Shown piece by piece: positions 18,849-29,463 of a DNA stretch of 64,000 bases. The stretch lies in the NCBI RefSeq assembly GCF_014836715.1, contig NZ_JACSQI010000008.1, positions 124,001 through 188,000 of the forward strand. Direction: 5' to 3'. The notes below the pieces were generated by a model. The model did not search any database. It was given only the letters and a program-made list of their open reading frames with translations, and was not told the DNA's origin. The stretch comes from Escherichia whittamii (GTDB lineage: Bacteria > Pseudomonadota > Gammaproteobacteria > Enterobacterales > Enterobacteriaceae). A program made the position numbers and the translations under genes. The stretch's first letter is position 1. Every line of letters starts with the position of its first letter.

Positions 18849-19223
18849 TGTGCAATATTCTCCAGCCAGGGGGATATAAAAATGAGAATTCAATCTCATT
18901 TAAAAATAAATGACTTCATTGGGTGAAATAAAGATGTCAGGAGTTTAAATGCAGAAATGTGATCAATGTCAATCATTTCAGGGATTGCAGTGCCGCCCGG
19001 TAAGGCAAAGCGTAAATCTGTGCTTTAGCGCGCAGCCTTATGTGCATATGCTCAAAATAATATTTAAATTGAATTAATTAAATTAGCATTTGCACAATGA
19101 TTATTATTCTCGCGCTGCTTATACTGATTCCCGAGTTCATTGTCATTACGGCATAAATGAAACTCATAAATAATACCTTCCGCATAATAATAAAAATCAG
19201 CATAAGTACCCGAGGTTAATAAA
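18849..19223. promoter_or_regulatory. Divergent garD/garP control region
   Basis: 375 bp, AT-rich. It should contain the CdaR-dependent promoters for garD and garPLRK. A CRP-like sequence TGTGATCAATGTCAAT lies at 18958-18973 (half-sites TGTGA and TCAAT, so one arm is good and one poor). The CdaR site itself I cannot assign from memory. Confidence 0.55.
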
Positions 19224-20558
19224 ATGATTCTGGACACCGTTGACGAAAAAAAGAAAGGCGTGCATACCCGCTATTTAATATTACTGATTATTTTTATTGT
19301 TACCGCCGTTAACTACGCCGATCGTGCAACGCTGTCGATTGCTGGTACTGAAGTGGCAAAAGAGTTGCAATTGAGTGCGGTTTCGATGGGGTACATCTTC
19401 TCCGCTTTTGGCTGGGCCTACCTGCTGATGCAAATCCCCGGCGGCTGGCTGCTTGATAAGTTTGGCTCGAAGAAAGTTTACACATACAGCCTCTTTTTCT
19501 GGTCGCTGTTCACCTTCCTGCAAGGCTTTGTCGATATGTTTCCGCTGGCCTGGGCAGGGATCTCCATGTTCTTTATGCGCTTTATGCTGGGGTTTTCGGA
19601 AGCGCCGTCATTCCCGGCGAACGCCCGTATTGTCGCTGCCTGGTTCCCGACGAAAGAACGTGGCACTGCCTCCGCCATCTTTAATTCGGCGCAATATTTC
19701 TCGCTGGCGCTCTTTTCGCCGCTACTTGGCTGGCTGACGTTCGCCTGGGGCTGGGAGCATGTCTTTACCGTTATGGGGGTGATTGGTTTTGTGCTGACGG
19801 CGCTGTGGATCAAGTTGATTCATAACCCGACAGACCATCCACGTATGTCTGCGGAAGAGCTGAAGTTTATCTCGGAAAATGGCGCGGTGGTTGATATGGA
19901 CCACAAAAAGCCGGGCAGTGCGGTGGCAAGCGGTCCCAAACTGCATTACATCAAGCAATTGCTCTCCAGCCGCATGATGCTGGGTGTATTTTTCGGACAA
20001 TATTTTATCAACACCATCACCTGGTTCTTCCTTACCTGGTTCCCGATTTATCTGGTGCAGGAAAAAGGCATGTCGATTCTGAAAGTGGGCCTGGTCGCCT
20101 CGATTCCGGCACTGTGTGGTTTTGCTGGCGGCGTGCTCGGTGGCGTCTTCTCGGATTATCTGATCAAACGCGGTTTGTCACTGACCCTGGCACGTAAGTT
20201 ACCGATTGTGCTCGGAATGTTGCTGGCTTCCACCATCATCTTATGTAACTACACCAACAACACCACGCTGGTGGTCATGCTGATGGCGCTGGCCTTCTTT
20301 GGCAAAGGATTTGGCGCGCTGGGCTGGCCGGTGATTTCTGACACTGCGCCGAAAGAGATTGTTGGCCTCTGCGGCGGCGTATTTAACGTCTTTGGCAATG
20401 TTGCCTCCATTGTTACTCCACTGGTGATTGGCTACCTGGTAAGTGAACTGCACTCCTTCAATGCGGCACTGGTCTTCGTGGGATGTTCGGCGCTGATGGC
20501 GATGGTCTGCTACCTCTTCGTGGTTGGCGACATTAAACGTATGGAATTGCAGAAATAA
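19224..20558 (+). CDS. garP: GarP, galactarate/glucarate/glycerate MFS transporter
   Basis: 444 residues, major facilitator superfamily, anion:cation symporter group, with about 12 membrane segments. Signatures: NYADRATLSIAG in the first span, GGWLLDKFGSKK in the loop after span 2, and FMLGFSEAPSFPANARIVAAWFP. It imports hexarates with protons. First gene of garPLRK, 15 nt ahead of garL. It is related to ExuT in this window, which belongs to the same transporter group. Confidence 0.95.
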   Translation: MILDTVDEKKKGVHTRYLILLIIFIVTAVNYADRATLSIAGTEVAKELQLSAVSMGYIFSAFGWAYLLMQIPGGWLLDKFGSKKVYTYSLFFWSLFTFLQGFVDMFPLAWAGISMFFMRFMLGFSEAPSFPANARIVAAWFPTKERGTASAIFNSAQYFSLALFSPLLGWLTFAWGWEHVFTVMGVIGFVLTALWIKLIHNPTDHPRMSAEELKFISENGAVVDMDHKKPGSAVASGPKLHYIKQLLSSRMMLGVFFGQYFINTITWFFLTWFPIYLVQEKGMSILKVGLVASIPALCGFAGGVLGGVFSDYLIKRGLSLTLARKLPIVLGMLLASTIILCNYTNNTTLVVMLMALAFFGKGFGALGWPVISDTAPKEIVGLCGGVFNVFGNVASIVTPLVIGYLVSELHSFNAALVFVGCSALMAMVCYLFVVGDIKRMELQK

Positions 20559-20573
20559 GCAAAGGTATAAGCG

Positions 20574-21344
20574 ATGAATAACGATATTTTCCCCAATAAG
20601 TTCAAAGCCGCTTTGGCCGCGAAACAGGTACAAATTGGTTGCTGGTCAGCACTCTCTAACCCGATTAGCACTGAAGTTCTTGGTTTGGCTGGGTTTGACT
20701 GGCTGGTGCTGGATGGCGAACATGCGCCAAACGATATTTCCACGTTCATTCCGCAGTTAATGGCCCTGAAAGGCAGTGCCAGTGCGCCAGTGGTGCGAGT
20801 GCCGACCAACGAGCCTGTGATTATTAAGCGTCTTCTGGATATCGGTTTCTATAACTTCCTGATCCCGTTTGTCGAAACAGAAGAGGAAGCGGTGCAGGCG
20901 GTGGTATCTACTCGTTATCCACCAGAAGGTATTCGCGGCGTCTCCGTTTCTCACCGTGCCAATATGTTTGGCACCGTGGCGGATTATTTCGCTCAGTCGA
21001 ACAAGAACATCACCATTCTGGTCCAGATTGAAAGTCAGCAGGGCGTAGATAACGTCGATGCCATTGCCGCTACCGAAGGCGTAGACGGCATCTTCGTCGG
21101 CCCCAGCGATCTGGCTGCGGCATTAGGCCATCTCGGCAATGCCTCGCACCCGGATGTACAAAAAGCGATTCAGCATATTTTTAACCGTGCCAAAGCGCAC
21201 GGCAAACCCAGCGGTATCCTCGCACCGGTCGAAGCCGATGCGCGTCGTTATCTGGAATGGGGCGCTACGTTTGTGGCCGTTGGTAGCGATCTCGGCGTGT
21301 TCCGCTCTGCCACCCAGAAACTGGCCGATACCTTTAAAAAATAA
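20574..21344 (+). CDS. garL: GarL, 5-keto-4-deoxy-D-glucarate aldolase
   Basis: 256 residues, HpcH/HpaI class II aldolase family. It splits 5-keto-4-deoxy-D-glucarate into pyruvate and tartronate semialdehyde. The catalytic base His50 (LDGEHAPND), substrate-binding Arg75 and metal ligands Glu153 (QIESQQG) and Asp179 (FVGPSDL) are all present at the positions known for the family. Second in garPLRK. Confidence 0.95.
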   Translation: MNNDIFPNKFKAALAAKQVQIGCWSALSNPISTEVLGLAGFDWLVLDGEHAPNDISTFIPQLMALKGSASAPVVRVPTNEPVIIKRLLDIGFYNFLIPFVETEEEAVQAVVSTRYPPEGIRGVSVSHRANMFGTVADYFAQSNKNITILVQIESQQGVDNVDAIAATEGVDGIFVGPSDLAAALGHLGNASHPDVQKAIQHIFNRAKAHGKPSGILAPVEADARRYLEWGATFVAVGSDLGVFRSATQKLADTFKK

Positions 21345-21379
21345 CCACCACCGCAACAAGAGAGATGATTGATATGACT

Positions 21380-22264
21380 ATGAAAGTTGGTTTTATTGGC
21401 CTGGGGATTATGGGTAAACCAATGAGTAAAAACCTTCTGAAAGCAGGTTACTCGCTGGTGGTTGCTGACCGTAACCCAGAAGCTATTGCTGACGTGATTG
21501 CTGCAGGTGCAGAAACAGCTTCTACGGCTAAAGCGATCGCTGAACAGTGCGACGTCATCATCACCATGCTGCCAAACTCTCCTCATGTGAAAGAGGTGGC
21601 GCTGGGTGAAAATGGCATTATTGAAGGCGCGAAGCCAGGCACGGTATTGATCGATATGAGTTCTATCGCACCGTTGGCAAGCCGTGAAATCAGCGAAGCG
21701 CTGAAAGCGAAAGGCATTGATATGCTGGATGCTCCGGTTAGCGGTGGTGAGCCGAAAGCGATTGATGGCACTCTGTCAGTGATGGTGGGTGGCGATAAGG
21801 CTATTTTCGACAAATACTATGACTTAATGAAAGCGATGGCGGGGTCTGTGGTACATACCGGGGAGATCGGCGCAGGCAATGTCACCAAACTGGCAAATCA
21901 GGTCATTGTGGCGCTGAATATTGCCGCGATGTCAGAAGCGTTGACGCTGGCAACCAAAGCGGGCGTTAACCCGGATCTGGTTTATCAGGCAATTCGTGGT
22001 GGACTGGCGGGCAGTACCGTACTGGACGCGAAAGCACCAATGGTGATGGACCGCAACTTCAAGCCAGGTTTCCGTATTGATCTGCATATTAAGGATCTGG
22101 CAAATGCACTGGATACCTCCCACGGCGTTGGTGCGCAACTGCCGCTGACTGCTGCGGTTATGGAGATGATGCAAGCGCTGCGTGCCGATGGTCTGGGAAC
22201 AGCAGACCATAGCGCCCTTGCGTGCTACTACGAAAAACTGGCGAAAGTCGAAGTTACTCGCTAA
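21380..22264 (+). CDS. garR: GarR, tartronate semialdehyde reductase
   Basis: 294 residues from MKVGF, beta-hydroxyacid dehydrogenase family. It reduces tartronate semialdehyde to D-glycerate with NAD(P)H. N-terminal nucleotide-binding loop GLGIMG at residues 7-12, DAPVSGGEPKA near residue 117 and catalytic Lys170 in GNVTKLANQ. Three in-frame ATGs lie close together (21365, 21374, 21380); I took the last, which matches the accepted K-12 start, though AAGAGAG lies just before the first. Confidence 0.93.
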   Translation: MKVGFIGLGIMGKPMSKNLLKAGYSLVVADRNPEAIADVIAAGAETASTAKAIAEQCDVIITMLPNSPHVKEVALGENGIIEGAKPGTVLIDMSSIAPLASREISEALKAKGIDMLDAPVSGGEPKAIDGTLSVMVGGDKAIFDKYYDLMKAMAGSVVHTGEIGAGNVTKLANQVIVALNIAAMSEALTLATKAGVNPDLVYQAIRGGLAGSTVLDAKAPMVMDRNFKPGFRIDLHIKDLANALDTSHGVGAQLPLTAAVMEMMQALRADGLGTADHSALACYYEKLAKVEVTR

Positions 22265-22273
22265 TGACGTCGT

Positions 22274-22300
22274 GCCCGGATGGCTTATTGTTATCCGGGC
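22274..22300. repeat. Hairpin between garR and garK
   Basis: Inverted repeat GCCCGGAT (22274-22281) and ATCCGGGC (22293-22300) around an 11-nt loop, in the 96-bp garR-garK gap. It resembles a short REP-derived hairpin and may set the relative mRNA levels of garR and garK. Confidence 0.55.
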
Positions 22301-22360
22301 CTGGAATCCAGGCCGAATAAGAGAAACGCCCCCCGGCGTCATGTGGTAACAGGCAAAGGT

Positions 22361-23506
22361 ATGAAAATCGTAATCGCCCCAGACTCTTATAAAGAAAGTT
22401 TATCAGCCAGCGAGGTTGCGCAGGCGATAGAAAAAGGATTTCGGGAAATTTTTCCTGATGCACAGTACGTTTCTGTTCCTGTTGCCGACGGTGGCGAAGG
22501 AACGGTGGAAGCAATGATTGCTGCCACCCAGGGGGCTGAACGTCACGCCCTGGTCACAGGGCCGCTGGGCGAGAAAGTGAATGCCAGTTGGGGGATCTCC
22601 GGCGACGGCAAAACCGCGTTTATCGAAATGGCAGCAGCCAGTGGGCTGGCGCTGGTGTCACCGGAAAAGCGTGATCCGCTGGTAACCACTTCACGCGGCA
22701 CAGGGGAGTTAATTCTGCAGGCGCTGGAGAGCGGTGCAACAAGTATCATTATCGGTATTGGCGGCAGCGCCACCAACGATGGTGGTGCAGGGATGATGCA
22801 GGCGCTGGGAGCGAAGTTAAGCGATGCCAATGGCAATGAAATCGGCTTTGGTGGCGGCAGTCTTAATACGCTGAATACCATTGATATCACTGGACTCGAT
22901 CCACGTTTAAAGAATTGTACGATTCGCGTTGCCTGCGATGTCACCAATCCGCTGGTGGGCGACAGTGGCGCTTCGCGGATCTTTGGCCCGCAAAAAGGGG
23001 CGAATGAAGCCACGATTGCCGAGCTGGACAAGAATCTCTCTCACTATGCTGATGTCATCAAAAAATCGCTGCATGTTGATGTGAAAGACGTCCCCGGTGC
23101 TGGTGCGGCGGGCGGAATGGGCGCGGCGCTGATGGCTTTTCTTGGCGCGGAGCTAAAGAGCGGCATTGAGATTGTGACTACGGCGCTCAATCTGGAAGAA
23201 CATATTCATGATTGCACGCTGGTTATCACCGGCGAAGGGCGTATTGATAGCCAGAGCATCCATGGCAAAGTACCGATTGGGGTGGCTAATGTGGCGAAGA
23301 AATACAATAAACCGGTAATTGGTATTGCGGGTAGCCTTACGAAGGATGTCGGCGTTGTGCACCAGCATGGTATCGATGCCGTATTCAGCGTGTTAAACAG
23401 TATTGTTACGCTGGATGAAGCTTTCCGCGGGGCTTATGACAATATTTACCGAGCTTCGCGCAATATTGCTGCAACACTGGCGATTGGAATGCGCAACTCG
23501 GGGTGA
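22361..23506 (+). CDS. garK: GarK, glycerate 2-kinase
   Basis: 381 residues, glycerate kinase type 1 family. It phosphorylates D-glycerate to 2-phosphoglycerate, the entry point to glycolysis for galactarate carbon. Motifs: KIVIAPDSYKESLSA at the N-terminus, PVADGGEGTVEA, GIGGSATNDGGAG and TGEGRIDSQS. I chose ATG 22361 (MKIVIAP); the open frame's 27 extra codons run through the garR-garK gap and the hairpin. The stop codon lies inside the rnpB promoter. Confidence 0.95.
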   Translation: MKIVIAPDSYKESLSASEVAQAIEKGFREIFPDAQYVSVPVADGGEGTVEAMIAATQGAERHALVTGPLGEKVNASWGISGDGKTAFIEMAAASGLALVSPEKRDPLVTTSRGTGELILQALESGATSIIIGIGGSATNDGGAGMMQALGAKLSDANGNEIGFGGGSLNTLNTIDITGLDPRLKNCTIRVACDVTNPLVGDSGASRIFGPQKGANEATIAELDKNLSHYADVIKKSLHVDVKDVPGAGAAGGMGAALMAFLGAELKSGIEIVTTALNLEEHIHDCTLVITGEGRIDSQSIHGKVPIGVANVAKKYNKPVIGIAGSLTKDVGVVHQHGIDAVFSVLNSIVTLDEAFRGAYDNIYRASRNIAATLAIGMRNSG

Positions 23507-23531
23507 CAAGGGCGTGTAAACCCTCTATACT
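23503..23531 (+). promoter_or_regulatory. rnpB promoter
   Basis: GTGACA at 23503-23508 and TATACT at 23526-23531 with a 17-bp spacer, followed by a GC-rich 7-nt discriminator before the RNA start at 23539. This is a strong sigma-70 layout of the stringent-RNA type. The -35 overlaps the garK stop codon. Confidence 0.85.
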
Positions 23532-23538
23532 GCGCGCC

Positions 23539-23915
<377 letters not shown>

Positions 23916-23925
23916 GATTTAACAG

Positions 23926-23956
23926 AAACCTGCCAGTGCAAATTGGCAGGTTTTTG
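23926..23956 (+). terminator. rnpB terminator T1
   Basis: AAACCTGCCA (23926-23935) pairs perfectly with TGGCAGGTTT (23944-23953), 8-nt loop, followed by a T-rich tract. It starts 11 nt after the mature RNA 3' end. The second repeat carries a version with two central mismatches. Confidence 0.85.
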
Positions 23957-24285
23957 CTTTTGGAGCGAGCAGTAAGATGAATGACTGTCCACGACGCTAT
24001 ACCCAAAAGAAAGCGGCTTATCGGTCAGTTTCACCTGATTTAACGAAAACCCACCAGTGCAAATTGGCAGGTTTTTGCTTTTGGAGCGAGCGGTAAGATG
24101 AATGACTGTCCACGACGCTATACCCAAAAGAAAGCGGCTCATCGGTCAGTTTCCTTTTTTCAGTATAAATACTCTTTTTTCGTCAGCCTTGTTTTCTCCC
24201 CAGATTACTTACCTTCAAATATGAATTATTAGTTTTGTGATCATCAACACAAAATGCTATCCGTGCATTATGAGGCCAGCAGAAA

Positions 24286-24504
24286 TCATGGGAAACGATT
24301 GCATTCACAAAATGACGTCCTGTTATGATGGTAAAAATTTACGTTAATCAATTGTTCGAGATGATCAATATCTGTATTCGATTTTTTAAAATATTGATAA
24401 AATAAATGTTTTGCAACCAACAAACTCCGCGAAAAAATGTGACGCGGCGCATTTTTTACCTGTAAATATGATTTGTTTATAATAAAATTTGATAACTTGC
24501 TCAT
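24286..24504 (-). CDS. tdcR: TdcR, putative activator of the tdc operon
   Basis: 72-residue frame on the strand opposite to tdcA, starting about 300 bp upstream of it, the position and orientation expected for tdcR. The product is basic, with many Asn, Lys and His residues, and contains KKSNTDIDHLEQLINVN. I see no clear helix-turn-helix. TdcR is reported to boost tdcABC expression under anaerobic conditions. The symbol rests mainly on location; I cannot confirm the sequence from memory. Confidence 0.65.
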   Translation of the reverse strand: MSKLSNFIINKSYLQVKNAPRHIFSRSLLVAKHLFYQYFKKSNTDIDHLEQLINVNFYHHNRTSFCECNRFP

Positions 24505-24739
24505 TAAATTTAACTTAAAATTCGCCTGAGAAATACACGATATTTGCTTGAAATATCGTCGCAGGACATTTTTTAATAAGCCATATAAAGCGTGTTGTTA
24601 TCGCCATAAAATATGGTTATCCCCCCCTTTGTTTTTTGATAAAAGTCAGGCTTTATGCTGATTTTATTATGTTAACTCATTGATATTAAAGGTTTATATT
24701 GGTTTAAGTAGATGCCTGGAAAGCAATTGGAAGTTAATT

Positions 24740-24755
24740 TGTGAGTGGTCGCACA
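24740..24755 (+). promoter_or_regulatory. CRP binding site of the tdc promoter
   Basis: TGTGAGTGGTCGCACA: half-sites TGTGA and GCACA around 6 bp, close to the consensus TGTGA-N6-TCACA. It is about 65 bp upstream of the tdcA start. The tdc operon is known to need cAMP-CRP. Confidence 0.8.
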
Positions 24756-24818
24756 TATCCCATTCAGTCCATTTTGATACACTTCATACCGTCAATGAGG
24801 TAATTAATGCAGGCTGAT

Positions 24819-25757
24819 ATGAGTACTATTCTTCTTCCTAAAACGCAGCACCTGGTAGTCTTTCAGGAAGTCATCAGAAGTGGCTCTATTGGCTCGGCTG
24901 CAAAAGAATTAGGTTTGACTCAACCTGCTGTAAGTAAAATCATTAACGATATTGAAGATTATTTTGGCGTGGAATTAGTGGTACGGAAAAATACCGGTGT
25001 AACGCTGACGCCTGCCGGTCAATTGTTGCTCTCACGTTCCGAATCCATTACCCGTGAAATGAAAAATATGGTTAATGAGATAAGCGGTATGTCCTCTGAA
25101 GCTGTTGTGGAAGTCTCATTTGGTTTTCCTTCACTAATTGGCTTTACCTTTATGTCCGGGATGATCAACAAGTTCAAAGAGGTGTTCCCGAGAGCGCAAG
25201 TCTCAATGTATGAAGCACAGTTGTCCTCGTTCTTACCTGCTATCCGCGACGGACGACTTGATTTTGCGATTGGTACGTTAAGCGCAGAAATGAAGCTTCA
25301 GGATTTGCATGTTGAGCCGCTGTTCGAGTCCGAGTTTGTGCTGGTGGCCAGCAAGTCCCGAACATGCACCGGCACTACCACGCTGGAGTCGTTGAAAAAC
25401 GAACAGTGGGTGTTGCCGCAAACTAATATGGGATACTACAGCGAACTTCTCACCACGTTACAAAGAAATGGCATCAGTATTGAAAACATCGTTAAAACCG
25501 ACTCAGTCGTGACAATTTATAATCTTGTTCTCAATGCTGATTTCTTAACCGTGATTCCTTGTGATATGACTTCACCTTTTGGTTCTAATCAATTTATTAC
25601 TATTCCGGTTGAAGAAACGTTGCCCGTGGCGCGATATGCCGCGGTATGGTCAAAAAATTATCGTATTAAAAAAGCAGCATCGGTTTTGGTGGAATTAGCC
25701 AAAGAGTATTCATCTTATAATGGGTGTAGACGAAGGCAATTAATAGAAGTTGGTTAG
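24819..25757 (+). CDS. tdcA: TdcA, LysR-family activator of the tdc operon
   Basis: 312 residues. N-terminal LysR helix-turn-helix (residues about 8-65: HLVVFQEVIRSGSIGSAAKELGLTQPAVSKIINDIE) and a C-terminal ligand-binding domain. It activates tdcABCDEFG under anaerobic conditions. I chose the ATG at 24819 (MSTILLPK) as in K-12; an in-frame ATG four codons upstream (24807) has a GAGG seven bases before it and may be the true start. Confidence 0.94.
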   Translation: MSTILLPKTQHLVVFQEVIRSGSIGSAAKELGLTQPAVSKIINDIEDYFGVELVVRKNTGVTLTPAGQLLLSRSESITREMKNMVNEISGMSSEAVVEVSFGFPSLIGFTFMSGMINKFKEVFPRAQVSMYEAQLSSFLPAIRDGRLDFAIGTLSAEMKLQDLHVEPLFESEFVLVASKSRTCTGTTTLESLKNEQWVLPQTNMGYYSELLTTLQRNGISIENIVKTDSVVTIYNLVLNADFLTVIPCDMTSPFGSNQFITIPVEETLPVARYAAVWSKNYRIKKAASVLVELAKEYSSYNGCRRRQLIEVG

Positions 25758-25853
25758 TTATTTGTTTTTTCTCAAACATAAATAATCCACCTGTCTTTTT
25801 GCGGGTGTCGGTTACGGTTACCTACATATTTAATTCAGGTTAAGAGGTTTATA

Positions 25854-26843
25854 ATGCATATTACATACGATCTCCCGGTTGCTATTAATGACATTATCGA
25901 AGCAAAACAACGACTGGCTGGGCGAATTTATAAAACAGGCATGCCTCGATCCAATTATTTTAGTGAGCGTTGCAAAGGTGAAATATTCCTTAAGTTTGAA
26001 AACATGCAGCGTACTGGTTCATTTAAAATTCGTGGCGCATTTAATAAATTAAGCTCCTTAACCGATGCTGAAAGACGCAAAGGTGTGGTGGCCTGTTCTG
26101 CGGGCAACCATGCGCAAGGGGTTTCGCTCTCCTGCGCAATGCTGGGTATCGACGGGAAAGTGGTCATGCCGAAAGGCGCGCCAAAATCTAAAGTCGCGGC
26201 GACATGTGACTACTCCGCTGAAGTTGTTCTGCACGGCGACAACTTTAACGACACCATCGCCAAAGTTAGCGAAATTGTCGAAACTGAAGGCCGTATTTTT
26301 ATCCCACCTTATGATGATCCGAAAGTTATTGCCGGTCAGGGAACGATTGGCCTGGAAATTATGGAAGATCTCTATGATGTCGATAATGTGATTGTGCCAA
26401 TTGGCGGAGGCGGTTTAATTGCTGGTATTGCGGTAGCGATTAAATCTATTAACCCGACAATTCGTGTTATTGGTGTGCAATCAGAAAACGTTCACGGCAT
26501 GGCGGCTTCTTTCCACTCGGGAGAAATAACCACGCACCGAACTACCGGCACCCTGGCGGATGGTTGTGATGTCGCCCGCCCGGGTAATTTAACTTATGAA
26601 ATCGTTCGTGAATTAGTCGATGACATCGTGCTGGTTAGCGAAGACGAAATCAGAAATAGCATGATTGCCTTAATTCAGCGCAATAAAGTCGTCACCGAAG
26701 GCGCAGGCGCTCTGGCATGTGCTGCTTTGTTAAGCGGTAAATTAGACCAATATATTCAAAACAGAAAAACCGTTAGCATTATTTCCGGCGGTAATATCGA
26801 TCTTTCTCGCGTCTCTCAAATTACCGGTTTCGTTGACGCTTAA
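25854..26843 (+). CDS. tdcB: TdcB, catabolic threonine dehydratase
   Basis: 329 residues, PLP fold type II. It deaminates L-threonine to 2-oxobutanoate (and L-serine to pyruvate). PLP-binding Lys58 in [10 protein letters not shown], the SAGNHAQGV substrate loop and the phosphate-binding GGGGLIAG are present. Lacks the C-terminal ACT-like domain of the biosynthetic enzyme IlvA, consistent with the short, AMP-activated catabolic form. Confidence 0.96.
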   Translation: MHITYDLPVAINDIIEAKQRLAGRIYKTGMPRSNYFSERCKGEIFLKFENMQRTGSFKIRGAFNKLSSLTDAERRKGVVACSAGNHAQGVSLSCAMLGIDGKVVMPKGAPKSKVAATCDYSAEVVLHGDNFNDTIAKVSEIVETEGRIFIPPYDDPKVIAGQGTIGLEIMEDLYDVDNVIVPIGGGGLIAGIAVAIKSINPTIRVIGVQSENVHGMAASFHSGEITTHRTTGTLADGCDVARPGNLTYEIVRELVDDIVLVSEDEIRNSMIALIQRNKVVTEGAGALACAALLSGKLDQYIQNRKTVSIISGGNIDLSRVSQITGFVDA

Positions 26844-26861
26844 TCATCTCGTTGAGGATAG

Positions 26862-28196
<1,335 letters not shown>

Positions 28197-28221
28197 TCCG
28201 TAACTCAGGATGAGAAAAGAG

Positions 28222-29430
28222 ATGAATGAGTTTCCGGTTGTTTTGGTTATTAACTGCGGTTCGTCTTCAATTAAGTTTTCCGTGTTGGATGCCTCGAACT
28301 GTGAAGTATTAATGTCAGGTATTGCCGACGGTATTAATTCGGAAAATGCATTCTTATCCGTAAATGGAGGAGAGCCAGCACCGCTGGCTCACCACAGCTA
28401 CGAAGGTGCATTGAAGGCAATTGCATTTGAACTGGAAAAACGGAATTTAAATGACAGCGTGGCCTTAATTGGCCACCGCATCGCCCACGGCGGCAGTATT
28501 TTTACCGAGTCTGCTATTATTACCGATGAAGTCATTGATAATATCCGTCGCGTTTCTCCACTGGCGCCGCTGCATAATTACGCCAATTTAAGTGGTATAG
28601 AATCTGCCCAGCAATTATTTCCTGGCGTAACTCAGGTAGCGGTATTTGATACCAGTTTCCACCAGACAATGGCCCCGGAAGCGTTTTTATACGGCCTGCC
28701 GTGGAAATATTACGAAGAGCTTGGCGTGCGCCGCTATGGTTTCCACGGCACGTCTCACCGCTATGTTTCCCAGCGTGCGCATTCTCTGCTTAATCTTGCG
28801 GAAGATGACTCAGGCCTGGTGGTGGCGCATCTTGGCAATGGCGCGTCTATTTGCGCGGTTCGTAATGGCCAGAGCGTGGACACCTCAATGGGGATGACGC
28901 CGCTGGAAGGGCTAATGATGGGGACGCGCAGTGGCGATGTCGACTTTGGCGCGATGTCCTGGGTGGCCAGTCAAACCAACCAGAGTCTTGGTGATCTGGA
29001 ACGTGTGGTGAATAAAGAATCGGGATTATTGGGGATTTCCGGTCTTTCTTCCGACCTGCGTGTACTGGAAAAAGCCTGGCATGAAGGTCATGAACGAGCG
29101 CAACTGGCAATTAAAACCTTTGTTCACCGAATTGCCCGTCATATTGCCGGACACGCTGCCTCATTACATCGCCTGGATGGAATTATATTCACCGGCGGAA
29201 TAGGTGAAAATTCAAGTTTAATTCGTCGTCTGGTCATGGAGCATTTGACTGTATTAGGCGTAGAGATTGATGCAGAAATGAATAATCGCTCTAACTCTTA
29301 CGGTGAAAGAATTGTGTCCAGTGAAAATGCGCGTGTAATTTGCGCCGTTATTCCGACTAATGAAGAAAAAATGATTGCGCTAGATGCGATTCATTTAGGC
29401 AAAGTTAAAGCACCCGCAGAATTTGCATAA
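28222..29430 (+). CDS. tdcD: TdcD, propionate kinase
   Basis: 402 residues, acetate/propionate kinase family. It converts propionyl phosphate and ADP to propionate and ATP, the energy-yielding end of the pathway. Motifs: [53 protein letters not shown] and [11 protein letters not shown] chose ATG 28222 (MNEFPVV), with purine-rich GAAAAGAG before it; an ATG four codons upstream is in frame. Confidence 0.95.
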   Translation: MNEFPVVLVINCGSSSIKFSVLDASNCEVLMSGIADGINSENAFLSVNGGEPAPLAHHSYEGALKAIAFELEKRNLNDSVALIGHRIAHGGSIFTESAIITDEVIDNIRRVSPLAPLHNYANLSGIESAQQLFPGVTQVAVFDTSFHQTMAPEAFLYGLPWKYYEELGVRRYGFHGTSHRYVSQRAHSLLNLAEDDSGLVVAHLGNGASICAVRNGQSVDTSMGMTPLEGLMMGTRSGDVDFGAMSWVASQTNQSLGDLERVVNKESGLLGISGLSSDLRVLEKAWHEGHERAQLAIKTFVHRIARHIAGHAASLHRLDGIIFTGGIGENSSLIRRLVMEHLTVLGVEIDAEMNNRSNSYGERIVSSENARVICAVIPTNEEKMIALDAIHLGKVKAPAEFA

Positions 29431-29463
29431 TTTAGTTGAAGTATTGTAGAGAGATTATTTTTC

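Larger units (their letters stand above)
24154..24818. promoter_or_regulatory. tdcA upstream region, containing tdcR
   Basis: About 665 bp of AT-rich DNA between the rnpB repeats and tdcA. It contains the divergent tdcR frame and a good CRP site. In K-12 this promoter also binds IHF, TdcA and TdcR; I cannot place those sites confidently. The K-12 genes yhaB and yhaC, which I recall between tdcR and rnpB, are not present. Confidence 0.7.

Noticed and set aside
19097..19156. 19-codon hydrophobic ORF upstream of garP (MIIILALL start)
   Set aside because: No ribosome binding site upstream and very short; chance AT-rich frame is the simplest reading.
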